From contig NZ_JAVTJJ010000002.1 of the NCBI RefSeq assembly GCF_031843945.1, positions 62,001 to 126,000 on the forward strand: a stretch of 64,000 nt of DNA. The letters are read 5' to 3'. Under the pieces are notes generated by a model. That model searched no databases, had not been told where the DNA came from, and saw nothing but the letters and a program-made list of their open reading frames with translations. Position 1 is the stretch's first letter, and each line of letters opens with the position of its first letter. Source of the stretch: Paracidovorax sp031843945 (GTDB lineage: Bacteria > Pseudomonadota > Gammaproteobacteria > Burkholderiales > Burkholderiaceae_C). A program made the position numbers and the translations under genes. Of this stretch, positions 1-9,315 are shown in pieces.

Positions 1-1
1 C

Positions 2-586
2 AAAAATCAGGGCCTCTCGCTCGTCGTCGTGCTGCTTATCTTGGTGGTGGTATCGATTCTGGGTGTAGGCGGCATCCAAATTTCGATGCTCGGCGAGCGA
101 GCCACTCGTAATGACCGTGATACGCAAATCGCATGGCAGTCTGCGGAAGCAGGCCTGATTGATGCAGAGCTGGACATTCTCGGACTTCCTGCAACTTCCA
201 CAAGCCGCGGCGCCATCTTTAAACGGGGTCAGACCGACGCTGCCAAGTTCGCACCGGGTTGTTCGGCTAACGCGGCGACCTTAGGTCTTTGTTATTCGCT
301 GCCAACTAATACGCTGCCTGACTGGTTAGCAGTAGACCTTGCCGAAAGCGGAAGCGGTACTAGGTCGGTAGCACTGGGTACGTTCACCGGCAGGACGTTC
401 CCTACCGGCTCATTGGGCACTCAACCCGCTGCCAAACCGCGTTACGTCATCGAATTGGTGGAGGAGCCCGAACTGGAGACGACTACAGCAGTACAGAACC
501 GCAACTACCTGTATCGCGTTACCGCCATCGGTTTTGGACCCAGTGCCCACACACGGGGCGTCGTACAAATGATTTACCGGAATTGA
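2..586 (+). CDS. pilX: PilX-like type IV pilus minor pilin assembly protein (5' truncated)
   Basis: Probable PilX, a minor pilin-like protein that helps start type IV pilus assembly at the inner membrane. The frame is open from the left edge, so the true start lies outside the window. The visible part begins with KNQGLSLVVVLLILVVVSIL, the hydrophobic N-terminal helix, followed by a segment matching the PilX pattern of a charged stretch and then W-QSAEAGL-DAE. The C-terminal half is variable, as usual in minor pilins. A GTG at 29 could be called as a start but lies inside the membrane helix, so it is unlikely. The gene runs straight into pilY1 and the stop TGA lies 8 nt before the preferred pilY1 start. 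The order PilX-PilY1-PilE-FimT supports the call. Base composition is more AT-rich than most of the window. Confidence 0.8.
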   Translation, partial: KNQGLSLVVVLLILVVVSILGVGGIQISMLGERATRNDRDTQIAWQSAEAGLIDAELDILGLPATSTSRGAIFKRGQTDAAKFAPGCSANAATLGLCYSLPTNTLPDWLAVDLAESGSGTRSVALGTFTGRTFPTGSLGTQPAAKPRYVIELVEEPELETTTAVQNRNYLYRVTAIGFGPSAHTRGVVQMIYRN

Positions 587-594
587 AGGCACAT

Positions 595-3500
595 ATGCGC
601 TCCATTTTCAAGCCGTCCATGATTACCCCCTTGGCTAAACATGGTTCAACGGTCTTTACCTTATTGGCGGCTGGTATAGCGGTCACCACGTCCTTCATGG
701 CGATGGGCGCCAATACACCTCCGTCCATCACCATTCCACCGGTGAACCTGTCCAGTGACCCGCTGTATGCGGCCAAGCCCACCGACAAACCCGCGATGGC
801 GCTAGCATTGTCGGTTGAATATCCTACTGTTGGTGCTCAATATGTGTCAGTACCCAATTCGAATACGGATAATTCCTACGCGAACACCAATGAATATCTA
901 GGGTATTACGACGCCGAGGGTTGCTATGCCTACAATGATGCCCCAACCGACACGCGAGCTACGGGTCAAACAGTTGCTGATTATAAAAGATTCTACCGAA
1001 CTAGCGATGCTGCTGCACGCAAGTGCACCGATGCATTTAGCGGTAATTTTCTGAACTGGGCGACCAATTCGGCGGTTGATATGTTGCGACTCGCACTTTC
1101 CGGCGGTGATCGTTATATCGACACTCCTGACCTTACAGTATTGCAGCGTGCCGTGTTGCCAAACAACGACCCCGTTTGCATGTGGAATTCAAACAATTTT
1201 CCCGGCAAGAGACTGAGTCGTAATGGGGGCGGTGCGAACTCGTATTGGGGTGCGATTCCCCAACGAATGATTCGCGAAGCGAGAGAAAACGATATTCATA
1301 TCGCCAATACCCTAAATCGTATTTACATTCGAGCGAGCGCCAACATGAGCGGCTCTTGCGACGACACATTTGCGTACGCTCGGATGGGCGTTCTTGAATC
1401 TCGGGAAACGGCACGGGATTCAGGAACCTCAAGGTGCGCCGGTGAGAATGAAAATTGCACTTTTACGGGAGTGAGGGAAGTCTGGTACGGCGCGGGTAGC
1501 CGATGGGCTGTTGCTCCCGTAAAGGATACGTTCGTTTGCAACAATGCCAACTTTGGCGACCCGGCGCCTGGAGTTGCAAAAGCATGCTTTACCCGTGATT
1601 ACACTGGAACTTGGCGGGTAGGCATGGGGCTTAACTCAGATGGATTTTTCTATTCACGAGTTCAAGTTTGCAATACCAGAACAGATGGCACACTGGAGGA
1701 AAACCGAGGCTATAGTTTTTGCCAAAGATATCCTAATGGCAAGCACAAACCCACAGGCGTTATTCAGAAATACTCAGAACAAATTAGGCTGGCAGCTTTT
1801 GGGTATCTCATGGATCAGTCAGCAAGCTATGCCAACAACAATACCGGTAGATATGGTGGCGTGCTGCGCGCACCAATGAAGTATGTCGGCCAAAAAACAT
1901 TCGACACCAATGGCAGAGAAAATGCGGCAGCTAACAGCCGTGCGGAGTGGAATGCCAATACTGGAGTATTTAATATTAATTCAGAAAGCGACTCCACGTT
2001 TGGAGTCAGCGGTGTCATCAGTTACTTGAATCAGTTTGGTCGCACAGGCCCTACGCCAGGCCGCTACAAAATCCACGATCCTGTGGGCGAACTGTATTAC
2101 CAGGCGCTTCGCTACATGCAAGGCCTGCCACCGACGGCAGATGCCGTATCGAATATTGGAGCGGCCGCAAAAACCAATGTTCTTTTCGACGGATTCCCTG
2201 TTTATTCTGACTGGACGAATATAGACCCGTACGGCGATGGGCGGTCGAAAACAGACAGCTATAGTTGCTTGCGAAGCAATATCGTGGTTATTGGTGACAT
2301 TCATACTCACGACGGCAACTGGCGGAATATCCCTACCTCGCACAATCCGGCGGGGAACGTTCAGGACTTTCGATTTTGGCACCAGATAGTGCGAGGTTTT
2401 GAAAATAATCAAAATCTTGCCTATACCGATGGTCAGGGCGCTTCTCAAAGGACAGGCAACCCAAATGGTGCGAATGGTAATGTTCCATCCAGTTCGCAAA
2501 CCAGTCAAATCATGGGTTATGCCTATTGGGCTCACACCCAAGACATTCGAGGTGCCGCTTGGACAAATGAGCCGAATAAGCAGAGGCCGGGGTTGCGGGT
2601 GAAGACCTTTATTTTCGACGTCAACGAATACGGGCGTCAGAATGACGCGAATGCTCGGCGATTCAGCAATCAGTTCTTTATGGCGGCCAAATATGGTGGA
2701 TTTGAAACCGATGCCAGCAATAGCGGGGCACGGCCTTTCAACACCCGGGGTAATCCTTTCCAAGCCAATGACGGTACGAACAACAACAACGTATGGCAGA
2801 AAGCCGCAGATCCTGGAGAAGCTTCCACTTACTTCCTGCAGAGCGACGCTCGAGGTGTTCTCAATGCGTTCGATGAAATTTTCGCGCGCAGTGCCGCCTC
2901 TGCTAGAAGCATCGCGGGGGGTGCTTCTGCAGCCCGAGGCGTGACCGCGAGTACAGGCTCCTCTTTCTACTCTGCGAGGTTCGACGCCACCTCATGGACG
3001 GGCGACGTCACAGCGGAACCCATCACTGCCACGAGCAGTTCCATTTCGGTGGGCTCACAGCAGTGGAGCGCAGCGCAACGCCTGAAATTCATCACCCCAG
3101 CCAATCGCAAGATCTTCGTGGGACATGGCGGAACAACTGCTGCCACGGCTTTTACATGGAGTGCGATATCAGGCACTGCATTGCAGGAGCATCTGAACAA
3201 GCCCTCACCTTCTGCAGTCGCCGATAACCGTGGTTCGGATCGACTTGATTATCTTCGGGGAGTTCAAACCAACGAGACAGGCTCAACAGCTTTTAGGGCG
3301 CGGACTGAATTGTTGGGTGACATTATCAATTCGGGGGTTACCTATTCGGGGCCACCATCTACCGGATTCAGTGGTGCCAGCTATGCGCTGTTTCGTACGG
3401 AAAAAGCCAACCGTTCGCCGGTAGTGTTTGCTGGGGCTAACGACGGTATGCTGCACGCATTCGCAGCCACAACGGAGAGCGGCAAAAGCATTACTGCTGG

Positions 3501-5004
3501 AGATGAGTTGTTTGCCTATATTCCGAGTTGGATGGGGCCAAAGCTGTCCGCGCTGACAGCAACCAACTATCTCAATAACCATCAGTCTTATGTTGACGCG
3601 CCCTCGGTAGTCGGCGAAGCTCAAGTAGCGTTTACGGCAGGCGCGGGCGCGAGCACTGACTGGAAAACGGTATTGGTGTCCGGTACAGGTGCTGGTGGGC
3701 GGGGTGTTTTCGCTCTGGATGTCTCTACTCCCGAGAGTTTTACAGCCAGCAACGCACTATGGGAATTCTCATCGGCTGACGATGACGACATGGGCTATGT
3801 GGTTGGCCGTCCGCAGATTCTCAAGTTTAAAACTGGTGATAACACCTATCGTTGGTTCGCAGTTGTCGCCAGCGGCGTTAACAACTACACCAGTTCGTTC
3901 ACCAATGGTGGGGGTAGCGGCAGACCGTCGATTTTCTTGTTGGCTTTAGACAAGGCGTCCAATGCAGCTTGGTTGGAAGGAACCAATTACTACAAAATCT
4001 CTTTGCCGTTTGCTAGTGACGTTGCCCAAAACTATGCGACAGGCGTCGTGTCTTTTTCGCCGCTCTACGCACGAGGCGGTGAGGTCACGCACATTTATGC
4101 AGGAGATCTGCATGGCAAATTGTGGAAGCTGGACTTTACCGACGCCGCACGAAACTCTGGCTACAAAGACCCTAGCAACTGGAACATGCTTCGGCTGAGC
4201 AGTTTTAAGAATGGCAGTACTCCCTACCCGATGTTTGCTGCCAAGGATTCCACTGGCACCCCGCAGCCACAGCCAATCACGACTGCTCCTACGTTATTTG
4301 CCGGTCCATTGGTGCGGGGCGTATCTACCTTCTACGTACTGATTGGTACCGGAAAGTATTTGGAAAGCAGTGACAACCTTTCAACGCAAGTCCAGACCGT
4401 CTATGCCCTCTACGATGACGGATCCACAAGCGCGGATGCCACCGGCCCCACCGCAGCAATTTCTGGACGGGGGCGTCTGAGAGCAGGTACGGTTGACACG
4501 ACAACCAACGTCGTAGCAGTCACGGCATTCACATGGGGCCGCGCAGCTTCCGACTCTGACGCTACCCAGCGCTCTGGTTGGTACGTGGACTTGCCTGGTG
4601 CCGGCGAAAAGATGTTTACCGACGCCACCGCTTTGAGCAGTCGCCTTGCGCTCTTCAGTACCGGAATTCCTGGGAGCAGCGGATCAGCTGCGTCCTGCTC
4701 TCCAGCCGAAGGCTCAGGACGGCAATACACGGTCAATATCGCGACGGGCGCGGGCCGAACTCAGCCATCATTGGTAGGTATGCTAGGAGCGAACCTCGCA
4801 GTGATCAATGATCAGAAGACAACGCAGACAGCCTTTGATAGTACCGGCAGGGCTGTTCGCACGGTTTCTAAGTCGAGTATCCAACTCGGCTCAAAAGGTG
4901 TTGCGGTTGGACAGGAAACCATGGAGCAAGAGACTGTTGGCCGATTGAGCTGGCGCCAGATCTACAACTATCGTGAGCTCAAGAACGCGGGGACGACGCC
5001 ATGA
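595..5004 (+). CDS. pilY1: PilY1/PilC-type pilus tip adhesin and assembly protein
   Basis: Large (about 1469 aa) secreted protein of the PilY1/PilC family, which sits at the pilus tip or outer membrane, controls extension and retraction and mediates adhesion. A signal peptide is visible (positive N-terminus, hydrophobic stretch through LLAAGIAVTTSFMAMGA). The N-terminal two thirds are rich in Asn/Gly/Ser/Tyr. The C-terminal third contains the conserved PilY1 propeller segments, such as VVFAGANDGMLHAF, TVLVSGTGAGGRGVFALD and HIYAGDLHGKLWKLD. The ATG at 595 has GAAGG five bases upstream and is preferred over the in-frame TTG at 583, which would overlap the pilX stop by four bases. The stop overlaps the pilE start (ATGA). 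The gene body is AT-richer than downstream housekeeping genes, suggesting diversifying selection or transfer. Confidence 0.9.
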   Translation: MRSIFKPSMITPLAKHGSTVFTLLAAGIAVTTSFMAMGANTPPSITIPPVNLSSDPLYAAKPTDKPAMALALSVEYPTVGAQYVSVPNSNTDNSYANTNEYLGYYDAEGCYAYNDAPTDTRATGQTVADYKRFYRTSDAAARKCTDAFSGNFLNWATNSAVDMLRLALSGGDRYIDTPDLTVLQRAVLPNNDPVCMWNSNNFPGKRLSRNGGGANSYWGAIPQRMIREARENDIHIANTLNRIYIRASANMSGSCDDTFAYARMGVLESRETARDSGTSRCAGENENCTFTGVREVWYGAGSRWAVAPVKDTFVCNNANFGDPAPGVAKACFTRDYTGTWRVGMGLNSDGFFYSRVQVCNTRTDGTLEENRGYSFCQRYPNGKHKPTGVIQKYSEQIRLAAFGYLMDQSASYANNNTGRYGGVLRAPMKYVGQKTFDTNGRENAAANSRAEWNANTGVFNINSESDSTFGVSGVISYLNQFGRTGPTPGRYKIHDPVGELYYQALRYMQGLPPTADAVSNIGAAAKTNVLFDGFPVYSDWTNIDPYGDGRSKTDSYSCLRSNIVVIGDIHTHDGNWRNIPTSHNPAGNVQDFRFWHQIVRGFENNQNLAYTDGQGASQRTGNPNGANGNVPSSSQTSQIMGYAYWAHTQDIRGAAWTNEPNKQRPGLRVKTFIFDVNEYGRQNDANARRFSNQFFMAAKYGGFETDASNSGARPFNTRGNPFQANDGTNNNNVWQKAADPGEASTYFLQSDARGVLNAFDEIFARSAASARSIAGGASAARGVTASTGSSFYSARFDATSWTGDVTAEPITATSSSISVGSQQWSAAQRLKFITPANRKIFVGHGGTTAATAFTWSAISGTALQEHLNKPSPSAVADNRGSDRLDYLRGVQTNETGSTAFRARTELLGDIINSGVTYSGPPSTGFSGASYALFRTEKANRSPVVFAGANDGMLHAFAATTESGKSITAGDELFAYIPSWMGPKLSALTATNYLNNHQSYVDAPSVVGEAQVAFTAGAGASTDWKTVLVSGTGAGGRGVFALDVSTPESFTASNALWEFSSADDDDMGYVVGRPQILKFKTGDNTYRWFAVVASGVNNYTSSFTNGGGSGRPSIFLLALDKASNAAWLEGTNYYKISLPFASDVAQNYATGVVSFSPLYARGGEVTHIYAGDLHGKLWKLDFTDAARNSGYKDPSNWNMLRLSSFKNGSTPYPMFAAKDSTGTPQPQPITTAPTLFAGPLVRGVSTFYVLIGTGKYLESSDNLSTQVQTVYALYDDGSTSADATGPTAAISGRGRLRAGTVDTTTNVVAVTAFTWGRAASDSDATQRSGWYVDLPGAGEKMFTDATALSSRLALFSTGIPGSSGSAASCSPAEGSGRQYTVNIATGAGRTQPSLVGMLGANLAVINDQKTTQTAFDSTGRAVRTVSKSSIQLGSKGVAVGQETMEQETVGRLSWRQIYNYRELKNAGTTP

Positions 5005-5519
5005 TGGAATATTCACACTCCGGCCGCAGAGGAAAGTCACGGGGTTTCACTTTGATCGAACTGATGATCGTCGTGGCAGTGGTAGGGATATTGGCAGCGA
5101 TAGCCTATCCGGCCTATACAGAATCAGTCTTAAAAGGAAAACGCGCACAAGGTCGAACGGCGCTCATGGAACTACTGCAGCAGCAAGAACGTTACATGAC
5201 CCAGCGCAATTGCTACATCGCGTTCTCCAACAGCGCCGGCACGACGACTGCGACGGCAGACACTGCTTGCGGAGTCACGTCTAGCACGGCGGTGCCATTC
5301 AAAACTTTCGCGGGTGATAGTTTGGCGTCCGCCACTTACCTGTTGTCATCGGCTGCGTGCGGCAATGACATCAGTCTGGCAGAGTGCGTGAAGGTCGTGG
5401 CTGCACCCAAACAGAGTGGTTCGGATCCGGCCGTTGGTAATCTGGAGATCACCAGTACCGGCAAGAAAAGTTGCACAGGTACTGTCGCTTCAACAAACTT
5501 CAAGCGGTGCTGGCCATGA
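5001..5519 (+). CDS. pilE: Type IV pilin-like protein, PilE family
   Basis: 172-aa prepilin-like protein. A short basic leader precedes the type III signal RGFTLIELMIVVAVVGILAAIAYP. Cleavage by PilD is expected after Gly15, leaving N-terminal Phe with Glu at mature position 5. The segment after the helix (AYTESVLKGKRAQGRTALMELLQQQERYMTQRNCY) is typical of betaproteobacterial PilE proteins found at the end of the minor pilin operon. There are several cysteines near the C-terminus (KSCTG, KRCWP), compatible with the disulfide-bounded D-region. The start overlaps the pilY1 stop by four bases and the stop overlaps the next gene's start, which points to translational coupling. It may be a minor rather than the major pilin, and the sequence alone does not decide this. 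Confidence 0.88.
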   Translation: MMEYSHSGRRGKSRGFTLIELMIVVAVVGILAAIAYPAYTESVLKGKRAQGRTALMELLQQQERYMTQRNCYIAFSNSAGTTTATADTACGVTSSTAVPFKTFAGDSLASATYLLSSAACGNDISLAECVKVVAAPKQSGSDPAVGNLEITSTGKKSCTGTVASTNFKRCWP

Positions 5520-6106
5520 TTGCTAGCTCTCGCGAGCCGGGATGGCGCAACGCAGGCTTCACTTTGATTGAGCTGATGGTGACGATTGCCATCGCAGCGG
5601 TTTTGATGACCCTTGCTGCACCGAGCTTCGTGTCCTTTCTTCGTAACTCGGAACTCACATCTACGACAAATTCGTTGGTAGCAGCTATTGGAGCAGCGAG
5701 GACAGAGGCAATGAAGCGAAATTTCAGCGCATTTGTTCAGCCCAAGAGTGGTGGATGGATCAGCGGTTGGGTGGTTTACGCAGACCTCAACGACAACGAT
5801 GTATACGATGCAGCCGTGGACTATCTTGTGCTGGACCAACCCGCCTTGCCTAGTTACTTTTCTGTGTCAGGTTCTGGCACGGCGAACGGATCTAGTCCTT
5901 ATGTCAGGTACAACAGTTCCGGCTATCCGGTGAACACGTCAGACGCTTTTGGTGCCCTCACATTCTCTTTGACACGCAATGATCTGTCAGGTAGCGCTGT
6001 TCTGGAACAAACCCGGCGCGTGAAGATTGCAAAGACGGGAAGGGTGCGCACCTGCAAACCGCTCTCTTCTTCTGACACCGAATGTTCGGAATCAGGCAAC
6101 GAGTGA
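5516..6106 (+). CDS. fimT: GspH/FimT family pseudopilin
   Basis: 196-aa minor pseudopilin. The prepilin signal NAGFTLIELMVTIAIAAVLM has its cleavage glycine at residue 14 and Glu at +5. The C-terminal part contains the GspH/FimT-type segment with a late TRRVKIAKTGRVRTC motif. FimT proteins are minor type IV pilus components, and in some bacteria they bind DNA during natural transformation. The positively charged C-terminal tail here is compatible with that, but this is inference. The start was set at the ATG overlapping the pilE stop (ATGA) rather than the upstream in-frame TTG at 5471, which would lengthen the leader. It is the last gene of the pilus operon. The following 127 bases hold no gene. 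Confidence 0.85.
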   Translation: MIASSREPGWRNAGFTLIELMVTIAIAAVLMTLAAPSFVSFLRNSELTSTTNSLVAAIGAARTEAMKRNFSAFVQPKSGGWISGWVVYADLNDNDVYDAAVDYLVLDQPALPSYFSVSGSGTANGSSPYVRYNSSGYPVNTSDAFGALTFSLTRNDLSGSAVLEQTRRVKIAKTGRVRTCKPLSSSDTECSESGNE

Positions 6107-6203
6107 CTGAGGCTTTGCGGTGAGCAGCAGCCTGCACTTTCACAACAACCGCGTAGATACAGTTGGTTTCTTACATTGAATCGTTAAGAAATCCGCTATA
6201 TCT

Positions 6204-6227
6204 CCTGGTAGCTTTTTTACTGCCAGG
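6204..6227 (+). promoter_or_regulatory. Hairpin sequestering the Shine-Dalgarno site of the phospholipase D gene
   Basis: CCTGGTAG (6204-6211) and CTGCCAGG (6220-6227) form an 8-bp stem with one G-U pair around a U-rich loop. The 3' arm contains the AGG of the only plausible ribosome binding site (AGGA at 6225-6228), 5 bases before the ATG at 6234. The folded form would hide the site. No other gene-like content is visible in 6107-6233. Confidence 0.5.
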
Positions 6228-6233
6228 ATATTT

Positions 6234-8156
6234 ATGGCGAACTTTTCGCGTTACGCCCTAGCCGCCGCAGCGGTGATGACAATCCTTATCCTTGGCACGG
6301 GGTGCAGCACATCTCTACCCGCGCTGGTGGATCGCCCTGTGAGTCATGCCCTGACCGCAAGCGTCAGTACGCCGTTGTCCACTTTGCTCGACAAGCGCCA
6401 AAGCGGCACGTCGGCACGTGATCTGTCTGCCTTCCTGCTGCTCAACAACCCTCAAGAGGCTTACACCAGCCGCCTCGCGCTGGTACGGCAAGCGCAGAAG
6501 ACGCTGGACTTGCAGTACTACGCCATACACGTCGATGCGAGCAGCGAGCGCTTGCTGCGGGGCGTCGTAGCGGCGGCGCGCAGAGGGGTCAGGGTACGCA
6601 TTCTGCTGGACGACTTTCACAGCACAGGCCGCAACGCCCTGGTGATGCGCATGGCGTTCGAGCCGAACATAGAGATGCGCATGTTCAACCCCGTGGCAGG
6701 CTCGCGGGCTTCGACGTTGGGGCGCATGTGGGGCTCGCTCACAGACTTCGCACGCGTGCAGCAGCGCATGCACAACAAGCTGTTCCTGGCGGACAACGCG
6801 ATGGGCGTGACCGGTGGTCGAAACCTGGGTGACGCCTATTTCGGCAATTCGGACGCGGGCAACTTCGTGGACATGGATGTGCTCGCGGCCGGGCCCATCG
6901 TGCGTGATCTGTCCCGCAGCTTTGACAGCTATTGGAACAACGAACGCGCGTATCCAGTCCAGTCGCTCATCACGCGCGAGGAACTTGCGCGCATCCGCGC
7001 ACAGGTACTGGAAGACGATGGCAGCAACCGGCCTCGTGTTGACGATTCGGCTGCCGCTGCAGTTGCCGCAGCGCCTGGGAACGGGCCGACACCTCAAGGC
7101 GATACAGGCCTCAGGAGCGCAGCACAGGGCAGCCGGCCCACGCCTCCTGACGGCGAGCCGCGCCCGTCTGCGGGAGGGCCCACCAAAGAACAGCGCGAAC
7201 GGGTTCAGCGTGAACAGCCGATGAATCTGGCGCAGGCTGACTTCGTCTGGGCACCCGCGGTGATGATGGTGGACAGGCCGACGAAGATCCCGCTGGATGA
7301 TTCGGCTGCATCCACCGCAGCCACTGCACCCACTACAAGCGCTGCCCCCGACACATCAGCCAGCAGCTCTGCCGATCAGGCCGCGGCCCTGCCAGCCACA
7401 GCATCCATTCCCAAGCCCACAGCACCTACGGCCGCGCCCACTGACGCCAGCACCGACAACCCCGCTGAAGGCGTCGCTCCCGGCACCTCTGGCGCCGTGC
7501 CCACGGTCTCATCAGGCGATACCGTGGTCGATGGCCTGCTCAAGCTGATGGGCATCACCCGGTCGGAATTGCTCATCATCTCACCCTACTTCGTGCCCGG
7601 CGACGACATGAAGGCGGCCTTTGCCAGCGCGCGATCACGCGGCGTGCGGGTGCGCATCCTCACCAATTCACTCGCCTCCAACGACGCGCCCATCGCCCAC
7701 GTCGGCTATGCGCGGCACCGTGAAGAATTGCTCGACATGGGCATCGAGCTCTACGAAATGCGCAGCGAGGCTTCGGGCCTGGGCTCGGCGTTCGGTAGCT
7801 CGGGCGCTGGCAGCACGGGCGAGTCGCGCGCCATGCTGCATTCCAAAGTGATGGTGATCGATGGGCGGCTGCTGGTGATCGGGTCGATGAACCTGGACTT
7901 GCGCTCGCAATTACAAAACACAGAAATCGCCCTGCTGATCCGCAGTCCCGAGCTGTCGCGTGAAGCGTCCACACAGATCGAGATGGCGATGCGTCAGAAC
8001 GCCTGGCGGCTGGACCGAAGCCCGGAAGGCAAGCTGCTGTGGCGCGCGCCTGAAGGCAGCGGGCTGTCAGACGCCACCACTGACCCGAACACCAGCCTGG
8101 GCCTGCGGCTGCTGCTCAAGCTGCTGGGGCCGCTGGCGCCAGACCACCTGCTCTGA
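6234..8156 (+). CDS. Phospholipase D-family lipoprotein (cardiolipin synthase-like) with long internal linker
   Basis: 640-aa protein of the phospholipase D superfamily. An N-terminal lipoprotein signal is present (hydrophobic stretch ending LGTGC, Cys24 the probable lipidation site). Two HxK(x)4D catalytic motifs are visible: HNKLFLAD at about residue 181, followed by GGRNLGDAYF, and HSKVMVID at about residue 535, followed by GSMNLDLRS. This two-domain layout resembles ClsC/YmdC-type cardiolipin synthases, which join phosphatidyl groups at the membrane. Between the domains lies a low-complexity Ala/Pro/Thr/Ser-rich stretch at about residues 255-420, which makes the protein longer than the roughly 470-520 aa usual for the family. 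It stands alone on the plus strand, with convergent dusC downstream. Substrate is not decided by sequence. Confidence 0.85.
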   Translation: MANFSRYALAAAAVMTILILGTGCSTSLPALVDRPVSHALTASVSTPLSTLLDKRQSGTSARDLSAFLLLNNPQEAYTSRLALVRQAQKTLDLQYYAIHVDASSERLLRGVVAAARRGVRVRILLDDFHSTGRNALVMRMAFEPNIEMRMFNPVAGSRASTLGRMWGSLTDFARVQQRMHNKLFLADNAMGVTGGRNLGDAYFGNSDAGNFVDMDVLAAGPIVRDLSRSFDSYWNNERAYPVQSLITREELARIRAQVLEDDGSNRPRVDDSAAAAVAAAPGNGPTPQGDTGLRSAAQGSRPTPPDGEPRPSAGGPTKEQRERVQREQPMNLAQADFVWAPAVMMVDRPTKIPLDDSAASTAATAPTTSAAPDTSASSSADQAAALPATASIPKPTAPTAAPTDASTDNPAEGVAPGTSGAVPTVSSGDTVVDGLLKLMGITRSELLIISPYFVPGDDMKAAFASARSRGVRVRILTNSLASNDAPIAHVGYARHREELLDMGIELYEMRSEASGLGSAFGSSGAGSTGESRAMLHSKVMVIDGRLLVIGSMNLDLRSQLQNTEIALLIRSPELSREASTQIEMAMRQNAWRLDRSPEGKLLWRAPEGSGLSDATTDPNTSLGLRLLLKLLGPLAPDHLL

Positions 8157-8202
8157 AAATTCATCAGTCCCAGCGACAGGCTCCAGCGGCCTGACTACTT
8201 CA

Positions 8203-9159
8203 CTAGCGCGGTTGCTGAGCGTCGATCCAGACGGTGATCTCCTGCTGGTCCGTCAGCGTGCGAAGGTGCTGGAAGGCTGTCTCGGCCTCCGGATAACGGC
8301 GGCGCAACAGATTGAGCCACTGCTTCAGGCGCCCTGCGCGCTGGCGCGGCTCCAGGCCGTCGCACACCAGCTGCCAGAACATGGCGATGTGCGGCAGCAG
8401 CGTCGGCCAGGGCAGCGTGAACTCCTCCTCGACACCGGCGTCTGCTGCGCGAATAGCCAAGCCCAGCCCTGGGTCGGCAACGATGCCGCGCCCCAGCATC
8501 AGCGCGTTGCTGCCAGACACCTCGCGGCAGCGCTGGGCGTCGGCAACGGTCCAGATCTCGCCATTCGCCACGACCGGAATGCGCACCGCCGCGCGGATGG
8601 CCGGAATCTGTTCCCAGTACGCAGGCGGCCGATAGCCGTCGGCCTTGGTACGGGCATGCACCACCAGTTCGCACGCTCCGCCGTCCTGCATCGCCAGCGC
8701 GCATTCAACCGCGCGGCTGGCATCGTCATAGCCCAGCCGCATCTTGGCGGACACCGGCAGATGGGCCGGCACCGCGCGGCGCACGGCCGACACGAGGGCG
8801 GCAATGCGCTCAGGCTCGCGCAACAAAGCCGCGCCGCCGCCGTGGCGGTTGACGACCTTGGCCGGGCATCCAAAATTCAGGTCGATGCCCTCGGGGCCCA
8901 GCTCGGCCAGGCGGGCGGCGTTCTCGGCCAGGCTGACCGGATCAGAACCCAGCAGCTGCGCCCGCACCGGCACGCCGGCGAGCGTGCGGCCGCCATGGTT
9001 CAGCTCCGGGATGTAGCGCAGAAAGACCTTGTCCGGCAGCAGCGTGCCAGTGACGCGAATGAACTCGGACACGCAGCGGTCCACGCCGCCCACGCGGGTC
9101 AGCACGTCGCGCAACACGAAGTCGAGCAAGCCCTCCATGGGCGCCAGCAGCAACGTCAT
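8203..9159 (-). CDS. dusC: tRNA-dihydrouridine(16) synthase DusC
   Basis: 318-aa flavoprotein that reduces uridine in the tRNA D-loop using NADPH. The family signature is clear: LLAPMEG at the start of the FMN-binding TIM barrel, then GIDLNFGCPAKVV with the catalytic cysteine, KMRLGYDD, the VHARTKADGY stretch and NGEIW. The pattern matches the DusC subgroup. The start is the ATG at 9159, preceded by GAGGA at a good distance. A longer start 27 bases upstream would add residues not seen in homologues. It is convergent with the phospholipase D gene, 46 bases apart. Confidence 0.93.
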   Translation of the reverse strand: MTLLLAPMEGLLDFVLRDVLTRVGGVDRCVSEFIRVTGTLLPDKVFLRYIPELNHGGRTLAGVPVRAQLLGSDPVSLAENAARLAELGPEGIDLNFGCPAKVVNRHGGGAALLREPERIAALVSAVRRAVPAHLPVSAKMRLGYDDASRAVECALAMQDGGACELVVHARTKADGYRPPAYWEQIPAIRAAVRIPVVANGEIWTVADAQRCREVSGSNALMLGRGIVADPGLGLAIRAADAGVEEEFTLPWPTLLPHIAMFWQLVCDGLEPRQRAGRLKQWLNLLRRRYPEAETAFQHLRTLTDQQEITVWIDAQQPR

Positions 9160-9228
9160 GCAGCCGTCCTCGCGCGGCGCGTGCAACCCGCATCCATCCG
9201 TCGAAACAAAGAAATCAACATCAAATAT

Positions 9229-9276
9229 GCCTCTAGCGCTTGATGCATAAGCGCCAACAGCTATTAATTTTATAGC
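9229..9276 (+). repeat. Two-hairpin palindromic element, copy 1
   Basis: Starts GCCTCTAGCGCTTG and continues through ATAAGCGC, CAGCTATT and TATAGC. It is a member of the repeat family described in the findings (stem AGCGCTT/AAGCGCT, then stem GCTAT/ATAGC). It lies between dusC and the divergent gene at 9316. Confidence 0.8.
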
Positions 9277-9315
9277 ATTTCATTTGCTAGCCCATACCAA
9301 TGGGAGCGACGCGTC

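Noticed and set aside
5471..5515. Upstream TTG start for the FimT-like gene
   Set aside because: It would place over 25 residues before the prepilin cleavage motif; the ATG coupled to the pilE stop gives a normal short leader.
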